Source: Nepenthes gracilis (Eukaryota > Streptophyta > Magnoliopsida > Caryophyllales > Nepenthaceae). From it: 64,000 bases of DNA. Every line of letters starts with the position of its first letter. The first letter of the stretch is position 1. Below are positions 11,140-22,140 of this stretch, piece by piece. Both the position numbers and the translations under genes were made by a program. Below the pieces are notes generated by a model. It was not told the DNA's origin. It did no database searches and was given only the letters and a program-made list of their open reading frames with translations. The stretch lies in assembly GCA_033239525.1 (NCBI GenBank), contig BSYO01000005.1, positions 24,472,519 to 24,536,518 on the forward strand, written 5' to 3'.

Positions 11140-12118
11140 GGGCCTGGATGGCAATAGTCCACAGTGCGACTACTTGAGCTCAAGCCAGAGGCGACAATGC
11201 GGCTTGCCTAGGTTGGTTGACCTGAAACCGACCAACAGGGAATGAGCAAATAGGGCTAACTCGTGGAAGCTCTTCTTGCTCAACAGCCAACAGCCTATGC
11301 GGCTTGGTGCAAACATGTAGACAGCACTTGCCAGAATTGCCTGGACAGTTCAACAAATATTCCCAAAATATAGCTTATGATTGCGCATTATCCTAGGATT
11401 GTAGTTACGGCTCAGCAAATCTCTTTGAAGGAAAATTACTATGCAGTAACCTCCATAATTACCCTGACAATGGAAATAATATTCCTAAACAGTCACTATT
11501 ACCATAACCAGCCCCCGCCATCGTCAGGACAGTTGAATGAATCCGTGTGGACAGTTGTCACCAGCCGTGAGGCTCAAGGATGGCTGAACCAGCCCTTGTT
11601 CTATAAGTAACCCTTCTCTGCCACAAGAAGGGAGGGATCAGTTCTCGCAATCGAGCCTTAGAGCAATCAGTCCTCACCTGTTAAGAAAACTCTCACATTC
11701 CAACAATCAGAGAACATGCAACCGAGTGAAGCCACTCCCTCGCAAGTGCGCACCCTCTTAGAAGCCGCTCCCAGCCTAGCGCACCCTTCAAAACCTTGTC
11801 TTTTACCTTAAATCTTCTCCTAAATCAAGGCACATTTTTGAGCCCAATCCTCTAGTCCACTCTCAATCTCCCTCCTATGTGTATCTGCACAACTTGCATC
11901 CTCCGTCTTTCTTTCAATTACAGAAAGATTTCTAACTTTAGTATCGAATGATATACCGAAAAGTAAGTCCCGCTTTTCTCTGATATTTCGTTTATTTATT
12001 ATGGTGTGCTGGATATAGGTTATCAAGAATGAAGACCAGATCCGCTTTAATTCGACCTTCCAGAAGAGATCTAGCGGCTTCCTAATTCATACAACAATCT
12101 GAATCTAGAGACGTATCA

Positions 12119-12824
12119 TTGGTGCTGCTTGTAAGAAATGGCTAAAAAGTCTAACCACAACGTCCACAAAAACAAGTATGGTCAATACGTGAGCTCAAGC
12201 CAATGTGTCGGCCAGTGACGTCGCTCCCCATGGCAACGACCCCTCCATGGATAGTCATGGAGACGTGTGTCCCACTTCTGAGGTATTGACGCTCGTTGTC
12301 CAAATTGACACTATGCCCAAGTTGCTCCAGACCCTATGCATCCATCTAGATGAGTAGTAGTTGGGGGATCCTTCTTCCCACTCCAAGACTTCAATGTCCA
12401 AGAGAAGCAGCCGAAGGAAAAGACAACACATCAAGAAGATCTAGCGATCTAACAAACTTAAGGCCTGAGCGGCCTCGAACGATAGGGACTAAATGTTATT
12501 AGGGGACCGATTAAGTCTTGGAGCGTGGGATAAAAACCCAAAGCAGCAAAATCCTTGCTACCCTCGAGGTGACAGGAGGCCTTTAGCTTGAGAAAAGCTT
12601 CTTGTAGCATTCGATCGAAGAGGGCCCATAGCCGTCCAATCTAACATATCTTTTCAAATCACTTAGAGTTAGAGGACTTTCCTCAGTGTCAAGATGATTA
12701 CATTCTTCTCTCAGATGGAGGAGAGGACAAGGAAGATCAAGTAGCGGATGTTTAGAAGAAGCGCCGATAGACATTTTGCTGACTTGAGGATGTCACCATT
12801 CTCGAGGGAGATTCGGATGTAGTC
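12119..12824 (+). pseudogene. Gypsy A primer-binding region and gag N-terminal fragment
   Basis: TTGGTGCTGCTTGTAAG directly follows the LTR and resembles the primer-binding site at 39500 in element C. A gag start equivalent to MVNTRAQ of element C lies near 12178, with the shared HGNDPSM and IDTMPKLLQT strings in a frame carrying stops. The block after 12650 matches the gag segment of element C at about 50520-50690. Copia element B interrupts it at 12830. Non-functional. Confidence 0.7.
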
Positions 12825-12829
12825 CCTCC

Positions 12830-13502
12830 TGTTGGGAAAGAGGTGCGGAATACTTTCCCGATTCAATGAAGCAACAAAGAAGAATTGAAACCAATGAACG
12901 ATGCACACAAGATTTTACGTGGAAAACCCTTCTCAATCGAGGAAAAAACCACGGGACAATTCGTCCACAGAAACGTGTTTCACTATATGAGATTTTGGAG
13001 TCAACAATTGAGAATAAGAGAAAACGAAGAACACTCCTTCACCGTCTTACTCTCTAACTCACTAACTTTTTTCTCTGGCCCAGTACAATCACTATGTAAA
13101 CCCTAGATTTACACTCACGTGAAATTATCTGAAAAAATAATTCTTTCCAACAATAAGAATATATTCTACCAGAAAAACCGCCTTCAGCATAACTGCCTGA
13201 GATCACATATCTCCAAGAAAACTGCTGAGTTGGCAATGAAACAGAATTTCCATAACGGGCGGCCAACTGTAGTCCACCTATACTCTTTTTCGACGGTCAA
13301 CACTTCTGTTGACCGTCTGAATAGTTGTCCTCCAGAATTCTCCAACGAAACAGTTAACTTAACCACAAGAACGGTTAATAACAAACCATCCAGGTTATCC
13401 GCCAATCCGGTCAACTCCCAGTTGACCGTCTGAAGCCTTGCTCACCAAAACCGGTCAAGTTCCAAATTTGTTAGAACTTCTTCACGGGAGTGATCCCCAA
13501 CA
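12830..13502 (-). repeat. 3' LTR of copia element B
   Basis: This 673-bp LTR runs from TGTTGGGAAAGAG to GATCCCCAACA in plus-strand reading. The first 270 bp nearly match 17552 onward; the remainder differs by many single-base indels. The polypurine tract lies immediately beyond it on the element side (plus strand AACTTCCCCTC, 13503-13513). Confidence 0.92.
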
Positions 13503-13511
13503 AACTTCCCC

Positions 13512-13871
13512 TCACGACCGAGAGGAAGTTAGATCCATGAGCCCTGTTTTCTTGCAACATACTTCATGCTTCCCTCTTGGCAAGGCTTTAGTCATCATGT
13601 CTGCTCCATTGTCATCGGTACTGATCTTCTCCAATAACAGCAGACCAACTTCAAGCACTTCCCTTATCCAATGATACCGCACATCAATGTGCTTGGATCT
13701 TGAGTGAAATGAAGAATTTTTGCTGAGATGTATTGCACTCTGACTATCACAGAATACAGTATACTTCTCCTGTTGAAGACCCAACTCTTGAACAAATTTC
13801 TTCATCCACAACATCTCCTTGCACGCCTCTGTAATTGCAATATACTCGGCTTCAGTTGTGGATAAGGCCAC
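13512..13871 (-). pseudogene. Copia element B RNase H
   Basis: An open frame of 119 codons contains the RNase H signatures STTEAEYIAITEACKE, VFCDSQSAIHLSKN and SRSKHIDVRYHWIREV, and ends about 10 bases before the LTR. The catalytic E (AEY) and D (CDSQSA) are present. It is separated from the reverse transcriptase frame by frameshifts between 13871 and 14236, where RNase H N-terminal residues continue in other frames. Confidence 0.88.
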
Positions 13872-14235
13872 ACATTTTTGTAGCTTGGATTGTCAGGAAA
13901 CTGCTCCGCCCGCAAATGTTACCAAATAACCCGATGTAGATTTACGTGAGTCAATGTCTCCGGCCATGTCCGCATCTGAATATCCCACCAACTGCGGTTT
14001 GTCACTTCCAAGGCATAAGCACCTCTTCGTGGTTCCTCGGATGTATCGCATGATCCATTTAATCATGGACCAATGCTCCTTGCCCTTGATTTGATAGAAA
14101 CCGACTTAATGATCCCCAACGGCATGAGTTATGTCCTAGTCTCATACATACCAATGCATACATTAGACTTCCCACAAGAGAAGAATAAGGAACGCCCTTC
14201 ATGTACCTTTTTCATCATCGAGGGACGGGCATTGG

Positions 14236-15309
14236 CTAGTGCCTCGGCCAAAGTGATTTGCCAAGGGTGTGTTCACACAGACTTCGACTTGTCCATGTTG
14301 AATCAATAAGCACTTTCTCAAGATAGGTTTCTTGAGACAACAATAATCTCTTTGCCTTCCGATCGCGTATAATTCTAACTCCTAGAATTTGCTTTGCCGA
14401 TCCAAGGTCCTTCATGGCAAATGACCGTCCAAGCTGCTCCTTTAGCTTCTTTATCCGGTCAACATTTCGCCCAACTATCAGCATGTCATCCACATATAAG
14501 AGAAGGATGACAACATCATCAGCAGAAAACCTCTGCACAAATACACAGTGGTCACGAGTAGTCCGCCGGTATCCTTGGCTGACCATGACAGACTCGAACT
14601 TCTTATACCACTGCCTGGGAGCTTGCTTTAGGCCATACAGGCTTTTCTTCAAGCAACAGACCAACTGTTCCTTCCCTTTAGCCTCAAAACCTTCAGGCTG
14701 TTCCATGTAAATTTCCTCCTCAAGCTCTCCATGAAGAAATGCTGTTCGGACATCCATTTGCTCCACCTCAAGGTCTTGTGTGGCAGCAAGACCCAACACG
14801 ACCCGTATGGAGGACATCTTCACTACTGGAGCAAATATTTCATCAAAATCAATTCCTTTCCGTTGTCCGAAGCCTTTCACCACCAAACGTGCCTTGTACC
14901 TAGACTCCTTGGTGTTCTCATCTGTTTTCACCCTGAAGACCCACTTGTTCTTCAGTGCCTTCTTCCCCTTGGGAAGTGCAACGAGATCATAGGTGTGATT
15001 CTTGTGAAGAGAACTCATCTCATCCTCCATGGCCTCCAGCCATTTCTCCTTGCAATCGCTGTTAATAGCCTCCTCATAGTCTTCTGGCTCACCGGCATCA
15101 GTGAGCATTACATACTCACTGGAGGGCATACGAACAGATGGTCGTCTGTTCCGGGAGGATCGTCTAATAACAGCTTCTTCGGCCGGTTGAGACATATTTT
15201 CCGTCTGGTCATCGTTTGGCACCATTGCCTCCTCTCCAATGTCTTCAACTGCCTCATAACCTTCAAATCGGTCAACTGTCTGTTGACCGCCTGAGCCTGA
15301 TTCTAACAC
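14236..15309 (-). pseudogene. Copia element B reverse transcriptase
   Basis: A 357-codon open frame covers the linker and most of the copia RT. Visible motifs are ALKNKWVFRVKTDENTKESR, ARLVVKGFGQRKGIDFDEIF, AFLHGELEEEIYMEQPEGF, LKKSLYGLKQAPRQWYKKF and the catalytic YVDD (14485-14496). The frame is lost near 14300, after LSQETYLEKVL: the expected continuation is in another frame, so one indel has shifted the C-terminus. The enzyme would copy element RNA to cDNA in the particle. The domain is well preserved, and only the shift and flanking breaks disable it. Confidence 0.92.
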
Positions 15310-15442
15310 AGGACGAACATCTTCAACGCTTCCTTTGTCCGTCAGTTTATCACTGCATTTTTCTTTCCTGCCAATGTCTTCGATCGTCTCATTCTCAGCA
15401 AATGTGACATCCCTTGACCGGACCCGCTTTTCTAGTAGCAGA

Positions 15443-16235
15443 TCATAAAATCAGAGCCCACCCGTCCCTCACCATAGCCCAAAAACGCATTGCACCGCCT
15501 TTTGGCTCCAGTTTTGTTCTCTCATCTCTAGGAACATGGACGAATGCTTTGCATCCGAATATACGCAAATGATCATAAGACGGCTCCTTTCCCGTCCATA
15601 TCTTCTCTGCCACTTCACCCATCAGAGGCTTGCTGGGTGACCTGTTGATGATGTAGGCCACGCCTTGAGTGCTTCGCCTTAAAGAAGCATGAAGCTTTGC
15701 TTCTGAAAGCATACAGCGTACTCTCTCTAAGAGGGTAAGATTCATCCGTTCTGCCACTCCATTTAGTTGTGGTGTCTTAGGTGGTGTCTGTTGGTGTCTA
15801 ATACCATGCAGACGGCAAAGAGGCATCAAAAGGACCCAAGTATTCGCCACCGTTGTCACTACGGATGGCCTTCGCCTTCCCCTGCTGACGCTCCACCAGA
15901 GCATGAAACTGCTCAAAGACACCAAGAACCTGATCCTTGGTCTTAAGTGGATAGACCCACAACTTTCTTGAGCAATCGTCAATAAAAGAAACGAAGTACT
16001 GAGCACCACCGTTGGATTTTTCTTTGAACGGACCACACACATCTGTGTGTATCAGATCAAGCAGTCCGATTTTTGGGGCAGACGGGACTCCATTCAAAGA
16101 CACTCTTCTTTGTTTCCCGGCCAAACAGTGAGGACACAAGTTTATCCCGTCCTTTTTTGTTCCTTTGATCAAGCCCTTCCTAGTCAAGACAGACATGCAC
16201 TTTTCACTCATATGGCCCAACCTCCCGTGCCACAA
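15443..16235 (-). pseudogene. Copia element B integrase with one frameshift
   Basis: The frame at 16235-15798 begins with the zinc-binding pre-integrase (MWHGRLGHMSEKCM and CPHCLAGKQRR). It continues into the catalytic core: DLIHTDVCGPF, then FIDDCSRKLWVYPLKTKDQV, and RSDNGGEYLG. The frame at 16042-15443 picks up the rest, including PQLNGVAERMNLTLLERVR (the catalytic E region), AYIINRSPSKPL and the FGCKAFVHVP end. The shift lies near 15830. Stops and a further break follow before the reverse transcriptase. Confidence 0.88.
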
Positions 16236-16640
16236 ATCCTCTGTTTCCTTACGGATCGCAAAGATTTACATCTCCAGCCATGGGACGGACCTCCATCACA
16301 TACAGACCGAGCACTTCTTTCCCCTTCTTTAACAAGGGATCCTTTAGTCAATTTCCATTCACCTTCACAGAAGGTGTTGCAGTAGCCCTCGTCATCAAGT
16401 CGGCCGGTTGAGATGACATTCAATCGAATGTTAGGAACGTGATGTACATCCTTTAACAATAGTTTCGTGCCATTGTTTGTGATCAGAGTAATATCTCCTC
16501 CTGCTACAACAGAGATGTTCCTTTGTTTCCCATCCTAATTACTCCAAATCTCCAGGAGTGTAGGATGTATACAGTTCCTTCCTTGACGTGACATGTAGAG
16601 TAGCACCCGAATCAATCACCCATCCGAATTCCAGATCCGT
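16208..16640 (-). pseudogene. Copia element B protease and pre-integrase
   Basis: The aspartic protease site reads WVIDSGATLHVTSRKELY on the minus strand near 16625-16575, with the catalytic DSG intact. A frame at 16459-16208 continues (MLKDVHHVPNIRLNVISTGR, then LVKEG) up to the pre-integrase. The two pieces are in different frames, so a break lies around 16460-16560. Confidence 0.8.
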
Positions 16641-16769
16641 CAAGTTTGCTACCTCTCCTTGACATGTCAACAGTAGATCGCCTCTTGTGACTATAGAAAC
16701 GGAGGACGTTTCCTCACCATGTCCTTTGTCACCTTTCTCCTTTTCTGCATTTTCTCGCTTCCATTTGAA

Positions 16770-16811
16770 GCAATGCTTCTTAATGTGGCCCTTTTTGCCA
16801 CAATGATGGCA
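16770..16811 (-). other. Nucleocapsid zinc knuckle of copia element B
   Basis: Fourteen codons encode CHHCGKKGHIKKHC, a complete CX2CX4HX4C motif for packaging element RNA. It lies between the gag frame and the protease, as expected. All four ligands are intact. Confidence 0.9.
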
Positions 16812-17089
16812 CTCCAGATTTTGATATCTGGATCGAGACTTCTATCGACTCTTCTCTCCCGCTTTTACGATGGCGACCTTTGCTTCTTCCCCCGGATTCC
16901 GTCACCAGGACTTCGAGTGGGAAGATGATGAGGTTCCTCATGACCTCCTGACTCATTCATGAGTAGCGAGGCAATGACCTCATCCAACACCAAGGTGTCC
17001 TTGCCAAACAAGAGTAGTCACGATATGGTCATAGGAGGCGGGCAAAAAGCTTGGCCAGGACAAGCGCCTTGTCCTCCTCCTTTAACTTT

Positions 17090-17512
17090 TCATCGAGCGC
17101 AGATATCCAAGGTCAATATCCGATTAAACTCATCTAAGTGTTTCTCGAAACTACCTCCTTGAGATAGCCGTAAGCCATAAACCGTTTCTTCACGTGTAGT
17201 CCAGGTTGTTAGAGATTTGGATTTGTAACGACTTTCCAACTTCTCCCAAACCTCCGCCGGATCGCTTAGGCCAAGAACTTCTTGGAGAGTGTTGTCCGCT
17301 GATACGCTTTGATTGTGCAGTTTTGAAAATCTCTTATCTTGCCATTCATCGTCAGTCAACTTTTCAGGTTTCTCGTCTTTCTTCCTCAATGCCTTCACTG
17401 TCCCTTCCCTCGTCAGAATATTCTTTACCCTCTCTTGCCAGAGGATGAAGTTGCCCTGCCCGTTAAACTGCTCAATGTTGAACGGCAGATTTTTCGACGA
17501 TGAAGATGCCAT
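17090..17512 (-). pseudogene. Copia element B gag N-terminal half
   Basis: The 140-codon frame starts MASSSSKNLPFNIEQFNGQG about 40 bases inside the 5' LTR. It contains the gag helices with NFILWQERVKNILTREGTV, EVLGLSDPAEVWEKLESRY and EETVYGLRLSQGGS. It ends at a frameshift near 17090, so the C-terminal part up to the zinc knuckle (16811) is in other frames. It corresponds to the N-terminal part of Tnt1-like gag. Confidence 0.9.
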
Positions 17513-17535
17513 TAAAAAAAATGGAACCCGGAACC

Positions 17536-17550
17536 TGTCTCTGATACCAC
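17536..17550 (-). other. Primer-binding site of copia element B
   Basis: On the minus strand the LTR end (CCCAACA) is followed after one base by GTGGTATCAGAGACAGG. Its TGGTATCAGAG core is complementary to initiator tRNA-Met. Confidence 0.9.
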
Positions 17551-17551
17551 T

Positions 17552-18260
17552 TGTTGGGAAAGAGGTGCGGAATACTTTCCCGATTCAATGAAGCAACAAA
17601 GAAGAATTGAAACCAATGAACGATGCACACAAGATTTTACGTGGAAAACCCTTCTCAATCGAGGAAAAAACCACGGGACAATTCGTCCACAGAAACGTAT
17701 TTCACTATATGAGATTTTGGAGTCAACAATTGAGAATAAGAGAAAACGAAGAACACTCCTTCACCGTCTTACTCTCTAACTCACTAACTTTTTTTCTCTG
17801 CCCAAGATAATCACTATGTAAACCCTAGATTTACACTCACGTGAAATTATCCGAAAAATAATTCTTTCCAACAATAAGAATATATTCTACTGTAAAAACC
17901 GCCTTCAAAGATAATCGCTGAGATCACATATCTCCAAGAAAACTGAGAGTTGGCAATGAAACAAATTTCCATAACGGGCGCCAATCGTAGTCCGCCTTTA
18001 TCTTTTTTCGACGGCCAACACTTCATTGACCGTCTCAATAGTTGTCCTCCAAATTCTCCAACGAAACAGCTTAACTTAACCACAAGAACGGTTAATAACA
18101 AACCATCCAGGTTATCCGCCAATCCGGCCAACTCTCGATTGACCCGCCTCAAGCTGCTCACCAAAACCGGTCAACTCTGCGTTGACCGTCTGAGCCTTGC
18201 CCGCCAGACCAGTCAAGTTCCAAATTTGTTAGAACTTATTCACGGGAGTGATCCCCAACA
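17552..18260 (-). repeat. 5' LTR of copia element B
   Basis: A 709-bp LTR matching 12830-13502. It is longer because of an extra partial repeat of the GGTCAA/TTGACCGTC segment near 18160-18215. Single bases are missing at several positions relative to the other LTR. Confidence 0.92.
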
Positions 18261-18265
18261 CCTCC

Positions 18266-18420
18266 CTCACAAGATTAAGAGACCGAACCTGGAGCTTCAC
18301 AACAAAAGTTTTGATCTGATGCCCCACCAGGTTCACTTTTGTGCTTTGCCGGGTTCCCAAGGCCTCAATGACACCAAACGCAAAAAAGGCAGCAGGCTGG
18401 AATACTGTCTAGGGTGGTAA
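18266..18420 (+). pseudogene. Gypsy A gag fragment resuming after copia B
   Basis: The frame reads LPHKIKRPNLELHNKSFDLM and continues with a GSQGLND segment. It is the counterpart of the gag core of element C at 50690-50800 (LPYKFKMPTLELYNESSDMM and GFHGLNA). It follows directly after the CCTCC target duplication. Similarity to gag stops near 18380 and a stop codon follows. Confidence 0.8.
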
Positions 18421-19990
18421 AATCCTCAGCCCATTGCATGTGGCTTTTCACTCCAGAAGGAGCTTCCTATGTGCCAAAGGAGGCACGCCCTAGTATCCAT
18501 GGGTCAAATTTCAGCAAAAAGAACCCCACTTTTAAAATCATGTGGCAAGGTGAATGCTAGCTAACATAGAAGGAGGACGCTGCGTGAACAAAAAAGAAGT
18601 GTGAGAACTGCTGAGTCTGTGGCTACACTACACTCCAACCGCCGTGACTGTTCATGCAATGGGGGCTCCGCACCTTAAGCCCACTGTCCATTGCTTCCGA
18701 GCCAAAAGAAATTCACGAGCGTGGCCATTGGCTTCTCCTAAGATGAACAGAAGCCATACCTCTGGCACAAATCTTTGAGCAGAACGTCACCGAGTTCATC
18801 CAACTGGGCATCAAACCGGAAGTTGGTCTTCCCAAGGTCATGGTTGCCAATGACAAAACCCAATGCCATAGCAAGTGCTCCAATGAGTACGGCAACAAAA
18901 GGCAAAAACATGACAGTTCAACATGATGAACCCAATCCTTTGGAGTGTAGAGGACACGGGCAAATAACTGCTAATTGGAACAAATTGTCACCCTGCTGAT
19001 GGGGAATATTATGATTCTCTGAAATGGGGCGTACGTGCTATGCACCTAGAGCAGAAAATCGGTCCCCAAGGCATGGAATGCGATCCACATCCAAAAGCAC
19101 TATCTGTGAACTACTGCCAAGCATAGGTAAGTCAAGTGTATCCATGCAGATTGTTTGAATACAGTAAACACATTTAATTTAATAAAATAATTATCTACTG
19201 TATTTATTATGCAAATCATTTGAATGCTTATGTGATCACATTAATTCAAGGCTTAGATTATCTCTAAGTCGGGTGGAATCCTGTACCTGTAGCATGACCG
19301 GCTATAGCCCAATCAAAAACCTCGGTTCCAATAACCGAGCAGCCCAAGTGAGGTCAAACCCTGAACCTCGATTCCAACAACCAAGAAGCTTAGATGATGT
19401 TGAACATTACCACCCGAGAAGTTGTGGACTAAAGTCAAACTTTCTCAGCAAAGTGGCCATAAAAACCTTAGGAGGTTTTTCAGTATGAGTACGACAACTC
19501 CCTTCTATGGGGACAAGTACTATTAGTCAGCAATGGTTCATGGATTAGGATCAAACACACAAGGGTAACGATGTCTACTAGTAGGATCATGCACCGATAT
19601 CCCATGCAGGTGATGACCTAAGCTACACTAGAGCTCAATGACTGTGGCAACTATACCTAGTTAGCTCCAATGATGCTCATGAACAGACATGCTACGACAT
19701 CCTTCCGTAGTAAATAACACCACACTAGAAAGCTGAAGCGCTATGACTTCCTCTCCACGAGCGTAACCAGACAAAGGCATCCATCTAAGCTCTGCGATGA
19801 TAACAATAACACTTAGTCAACAAATAGAGCCAATGTTGGACAAAGACGAATCGACACATGCTCAAATATATCAATAACAATGATTAAAATAACCTAACCG
19901 ATCTATTGAAGAATTATAATGTATATCAAAGAGCATCTGTCTGCTTCAGAGATACAAAATTCTGCCTATACTTATCGCCCAAGTAGGCGA
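18421..19990. other. Unassigned transposon-internal sequence with a possible captured gene fragment
   Basis: No retrotransposon domain was recognised. On the minus strand, about 18950-18740 reads as one frame with a membrane-like segment (VAVLIGALAMALGFVIGNH) followed by a charged stretch (DELGDVLLKDLCQRYGFC) and a stop. It looks more protein-like than its surroundings, but I cannot name it. The rest, including 19140-19990, shows no coding pattern. Confidence 0.35.
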
Positions 19991-22140
19991 CGATCCTATG
20001 GTCGGGGCCCCCTGGTGAACATGGCCTAGGCCTCCCTCCTATCTTTGCAAAGTCTACCAAATCAGCTCGGCGTTGAATTCCAACATTCCTTGGATTGAGG
20101 AAACTAACCAGGAAGCTTGGAACCGCAAAGGAAATACTACTCCTACTGAAGCGAACGTCGTCTCAGAATCTCTCGTCCATCGTACAGCTGACTTCATTCA
20201 GGCAGAATCGAGACCTTAGCTCTCCGTCAAATCGAGCATACTCCCTCCAAAGATTAGTGAGCTATTGCTTTGTCTCCCAAAGCTCATCCTTAAGCGATGC
20301 GATCCGATCCATTGCCTAATAATTTTCATCCTTGAGCTCTCAAGATCTCGCTTTTGACTCGGACAGTACTTGGTCAAGATAGGCTACTTGCTGATCACTC
20401 TGTAGAGCCTCGGTAACAGCAGCGTTCATTCAATGCTCCATGTCCTCTAGCACAGCGAGATCGACATGCGACTGGGATAGTTGAGAGATCTTGACTTCTT
20501 GCCAATGCAATCCTTCCTCCACCACTTGGAGTGCTTCCTGCATCTATCAAGCAAAGATTAACGGCCAATCAAAAATAGTTGTAAAAATGCAAGGTCGCAG
20601 AATGAAAGAGATTCGCGATGAGGATACCTCACTATTAGACGGTCCTCCCTGATATGATGAGCTGAGAGAATCATCAGCTCCAATTCTAGCTGGAAGCGGC
20701 AGGCACCATAAAGGTTTTGCATGATGAATCAAGGGCACCTTGAAGCTGGGAGGAGGAGCAAGCATGCCCAAGGTGCCTAGGGACTCCAGTGTTAGTGCTT
20801 CTCAGTAGGGCACCTCCTCAGTGATAAGCTCAACCTTTGTCATCTCTAGTTAGTTCTTCCTCCACTTGGTTGCTACCAACACCCTCTTCCGCAAAAACAG
20901 TGGGGGAGGTAGAAGCAGATACTTTTGGAGAAGAAGCCACCAAAATCGGGATGCTATGCTTGCTATGGATATGGCGACAATCGATTCGTCCAGCCCACTG
21001 ACCAATGGGTCTCCCATTCTGATAGAAATACTCGCCGAGGGCTCCTTTCCCTTGGTCCCTCCAGATGATTTGCCAAAGTCCAGGTCGTCAGATGAAGACT
21101 CATCCAAGCCTAGCCTCTTTAAGGATTCGCCGGCAACCAGAGCAAACGCCTTGTGTAGGTTGCATTGATCCTTTGGCTTACCTCAGAAAACGTGGGTGAC
21201 GGAGGGACTGCCTTGCCAGAAGCCCACTTAGGGGAGTCCTGGGAAAGCAAATTCCTCTGCTTTCTCTTGGGACGACAAGACAGCATGGTAGAGGCATCAT
21301 TCCCCTTCATCTAAATCTCTCACTACACATCATCCAACGTGGTCTGGGAGACCCAGTGGTCAGTATGGCACAAGACTTCAGCATACTCCTCGACGAGTCT
21401 CATCTATATCTGCGCCTTCCACTCTTCATCCTTTAGGAAGTCACCAGCATAGACGTTGTTGACCCTCCCTCATTTATTCAAGATTTTTTAATCGGCGTCT
21501 ACCGCCATGAAGAAAAATTGCTCTTTCTAGTCCTTTATCAAGCTCGAGTTTTCCTCACTAATTTCAAACTTTGTGCAGGGAATGAAGAAGACCCAGTCAG
21601 CCTCTTGGTTGAACCAGAAGATCACATTCATAGACCGAACATCTAGGGAGTGTCCCCTTGTGCGAAGAAAGATGCACAGGGTCATCAAATACTGAACAAC
21701 GTTCAGATGGAGGTGAGCTATAGGGATTTCCAACTCCTTCAAGATTTTACACAACTCCGTCATGAAAGGTATACGAAGACCAATTTTCAATTATTTCTCG
21801 TAAATGGTTATACACCTCTGACGAGTAGAGCAAGCTATATCGTCAATACCATGCATAGTATATCGGACAATGCCTGAAATATGGCATCTGTTGTATAGAG
21901 ACAAAATTGCTTTCCCAGTGAGAATGGATGAAATATCGACGACATCCCTGGGAGCCATTTGTGACACAGTACAAGCCAAAGACAATGACAAACCAAGGCA
22001 GAGCTATTCCAAGAACAAAGAGATGTAGAAACGGTTGGAGGCCAGTGCTTAAGTAGCCAATGCCTTGGCCCAACAACGATGTCATTTGAGGATGTCAAAG
22101 AGGCGTGTCTCCATATTGGCCGCAACACATGCCCACGTTG
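19990..22140 (-). pseudogene. Degenerate antisense ORF of plant 'gypsy-type transposon' kind
   Basis: Read on the minus strand, 21877-21440 resembles the putative gypsy-type transposon domain (PF04195) found in plant proteins and in extra ORFs of Tat-lineage elements. It shows ITIYEK, then KIGLRIPFMTELCKILKELE, HLHLNVVQYLMTLCIFLRT, and WKAQI preceded by VNNVYAGDFL. Stops interrupt it. Further down (21310-20840) lies a low-complexity Ser/Pro/Lys linker. At 20540-20100 a leucine-rich, Glu/Gln-rich coiled-coil stretch (LQVVEEGLHWQEVKISQLSQ) matches the C-terminal architecture of that group. It lies antisense and downstream of gag in a Tat-like element, as such extra ORFs do. The family assignment is from motif memory and is moderate. 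Confidence 0.5.

Larger units (their letters stand above)
4348..12118 (+). repeat. 5' LTR of gypsy element A, split by a copia insertion
   Basis: The two halves are 4348-4408 and 11145-12118. Removing the insert and one target-duplication copy leaves about 1,035 bp. The LTR starts TGATGGATAATG and ends GACGTATCA, matching the termini of the LTRs at 38553-39499 and 23450-24091. A TATA-like box (CTATAAG) lies at 11601. The second half shares long collinear blocks with the LTR at 23450, for example the stretch around CAATCGAGCC and the CACTCTCAATC block. Confidence 0.8.
12830..18260 (-). mobile_element. Ty1/copia element B (Tork/Tnt1-type), inserted in gypsy A gag
   Basis: A complete but disabled copia element on the minus strand, 5.4 kb long. 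It is flanked by the 5-bp target duplication CCTCC (12825-12829 and 18261-18265). LTRs begin TGTTGGG and end CCCAACA as plus-strand termini. Read on the minus strand the order is primer-binding site, gag, zinc knuckle, protease, integrase, reverse transcriptase, RNase H, polypurine tract. The Tork/Tnt1 assignment rests on the short gag with FNGQGNFILWQERVKNIL and the pol order and spacing. Several frameshifts break pol. Confidence 0.93.

Noticed and set aside
12866..13106. Plus-strand frames repeated at 17588-17810
   Set aside because: They appear twice only because both copies lie in the LTRs of copia element B; no protein family is recognised.
14731..15294. Plus-strand frame of 187 codons
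   Set aside because: It lies antisense to the well-recognised copia reverse transcriptase on the minus strand.
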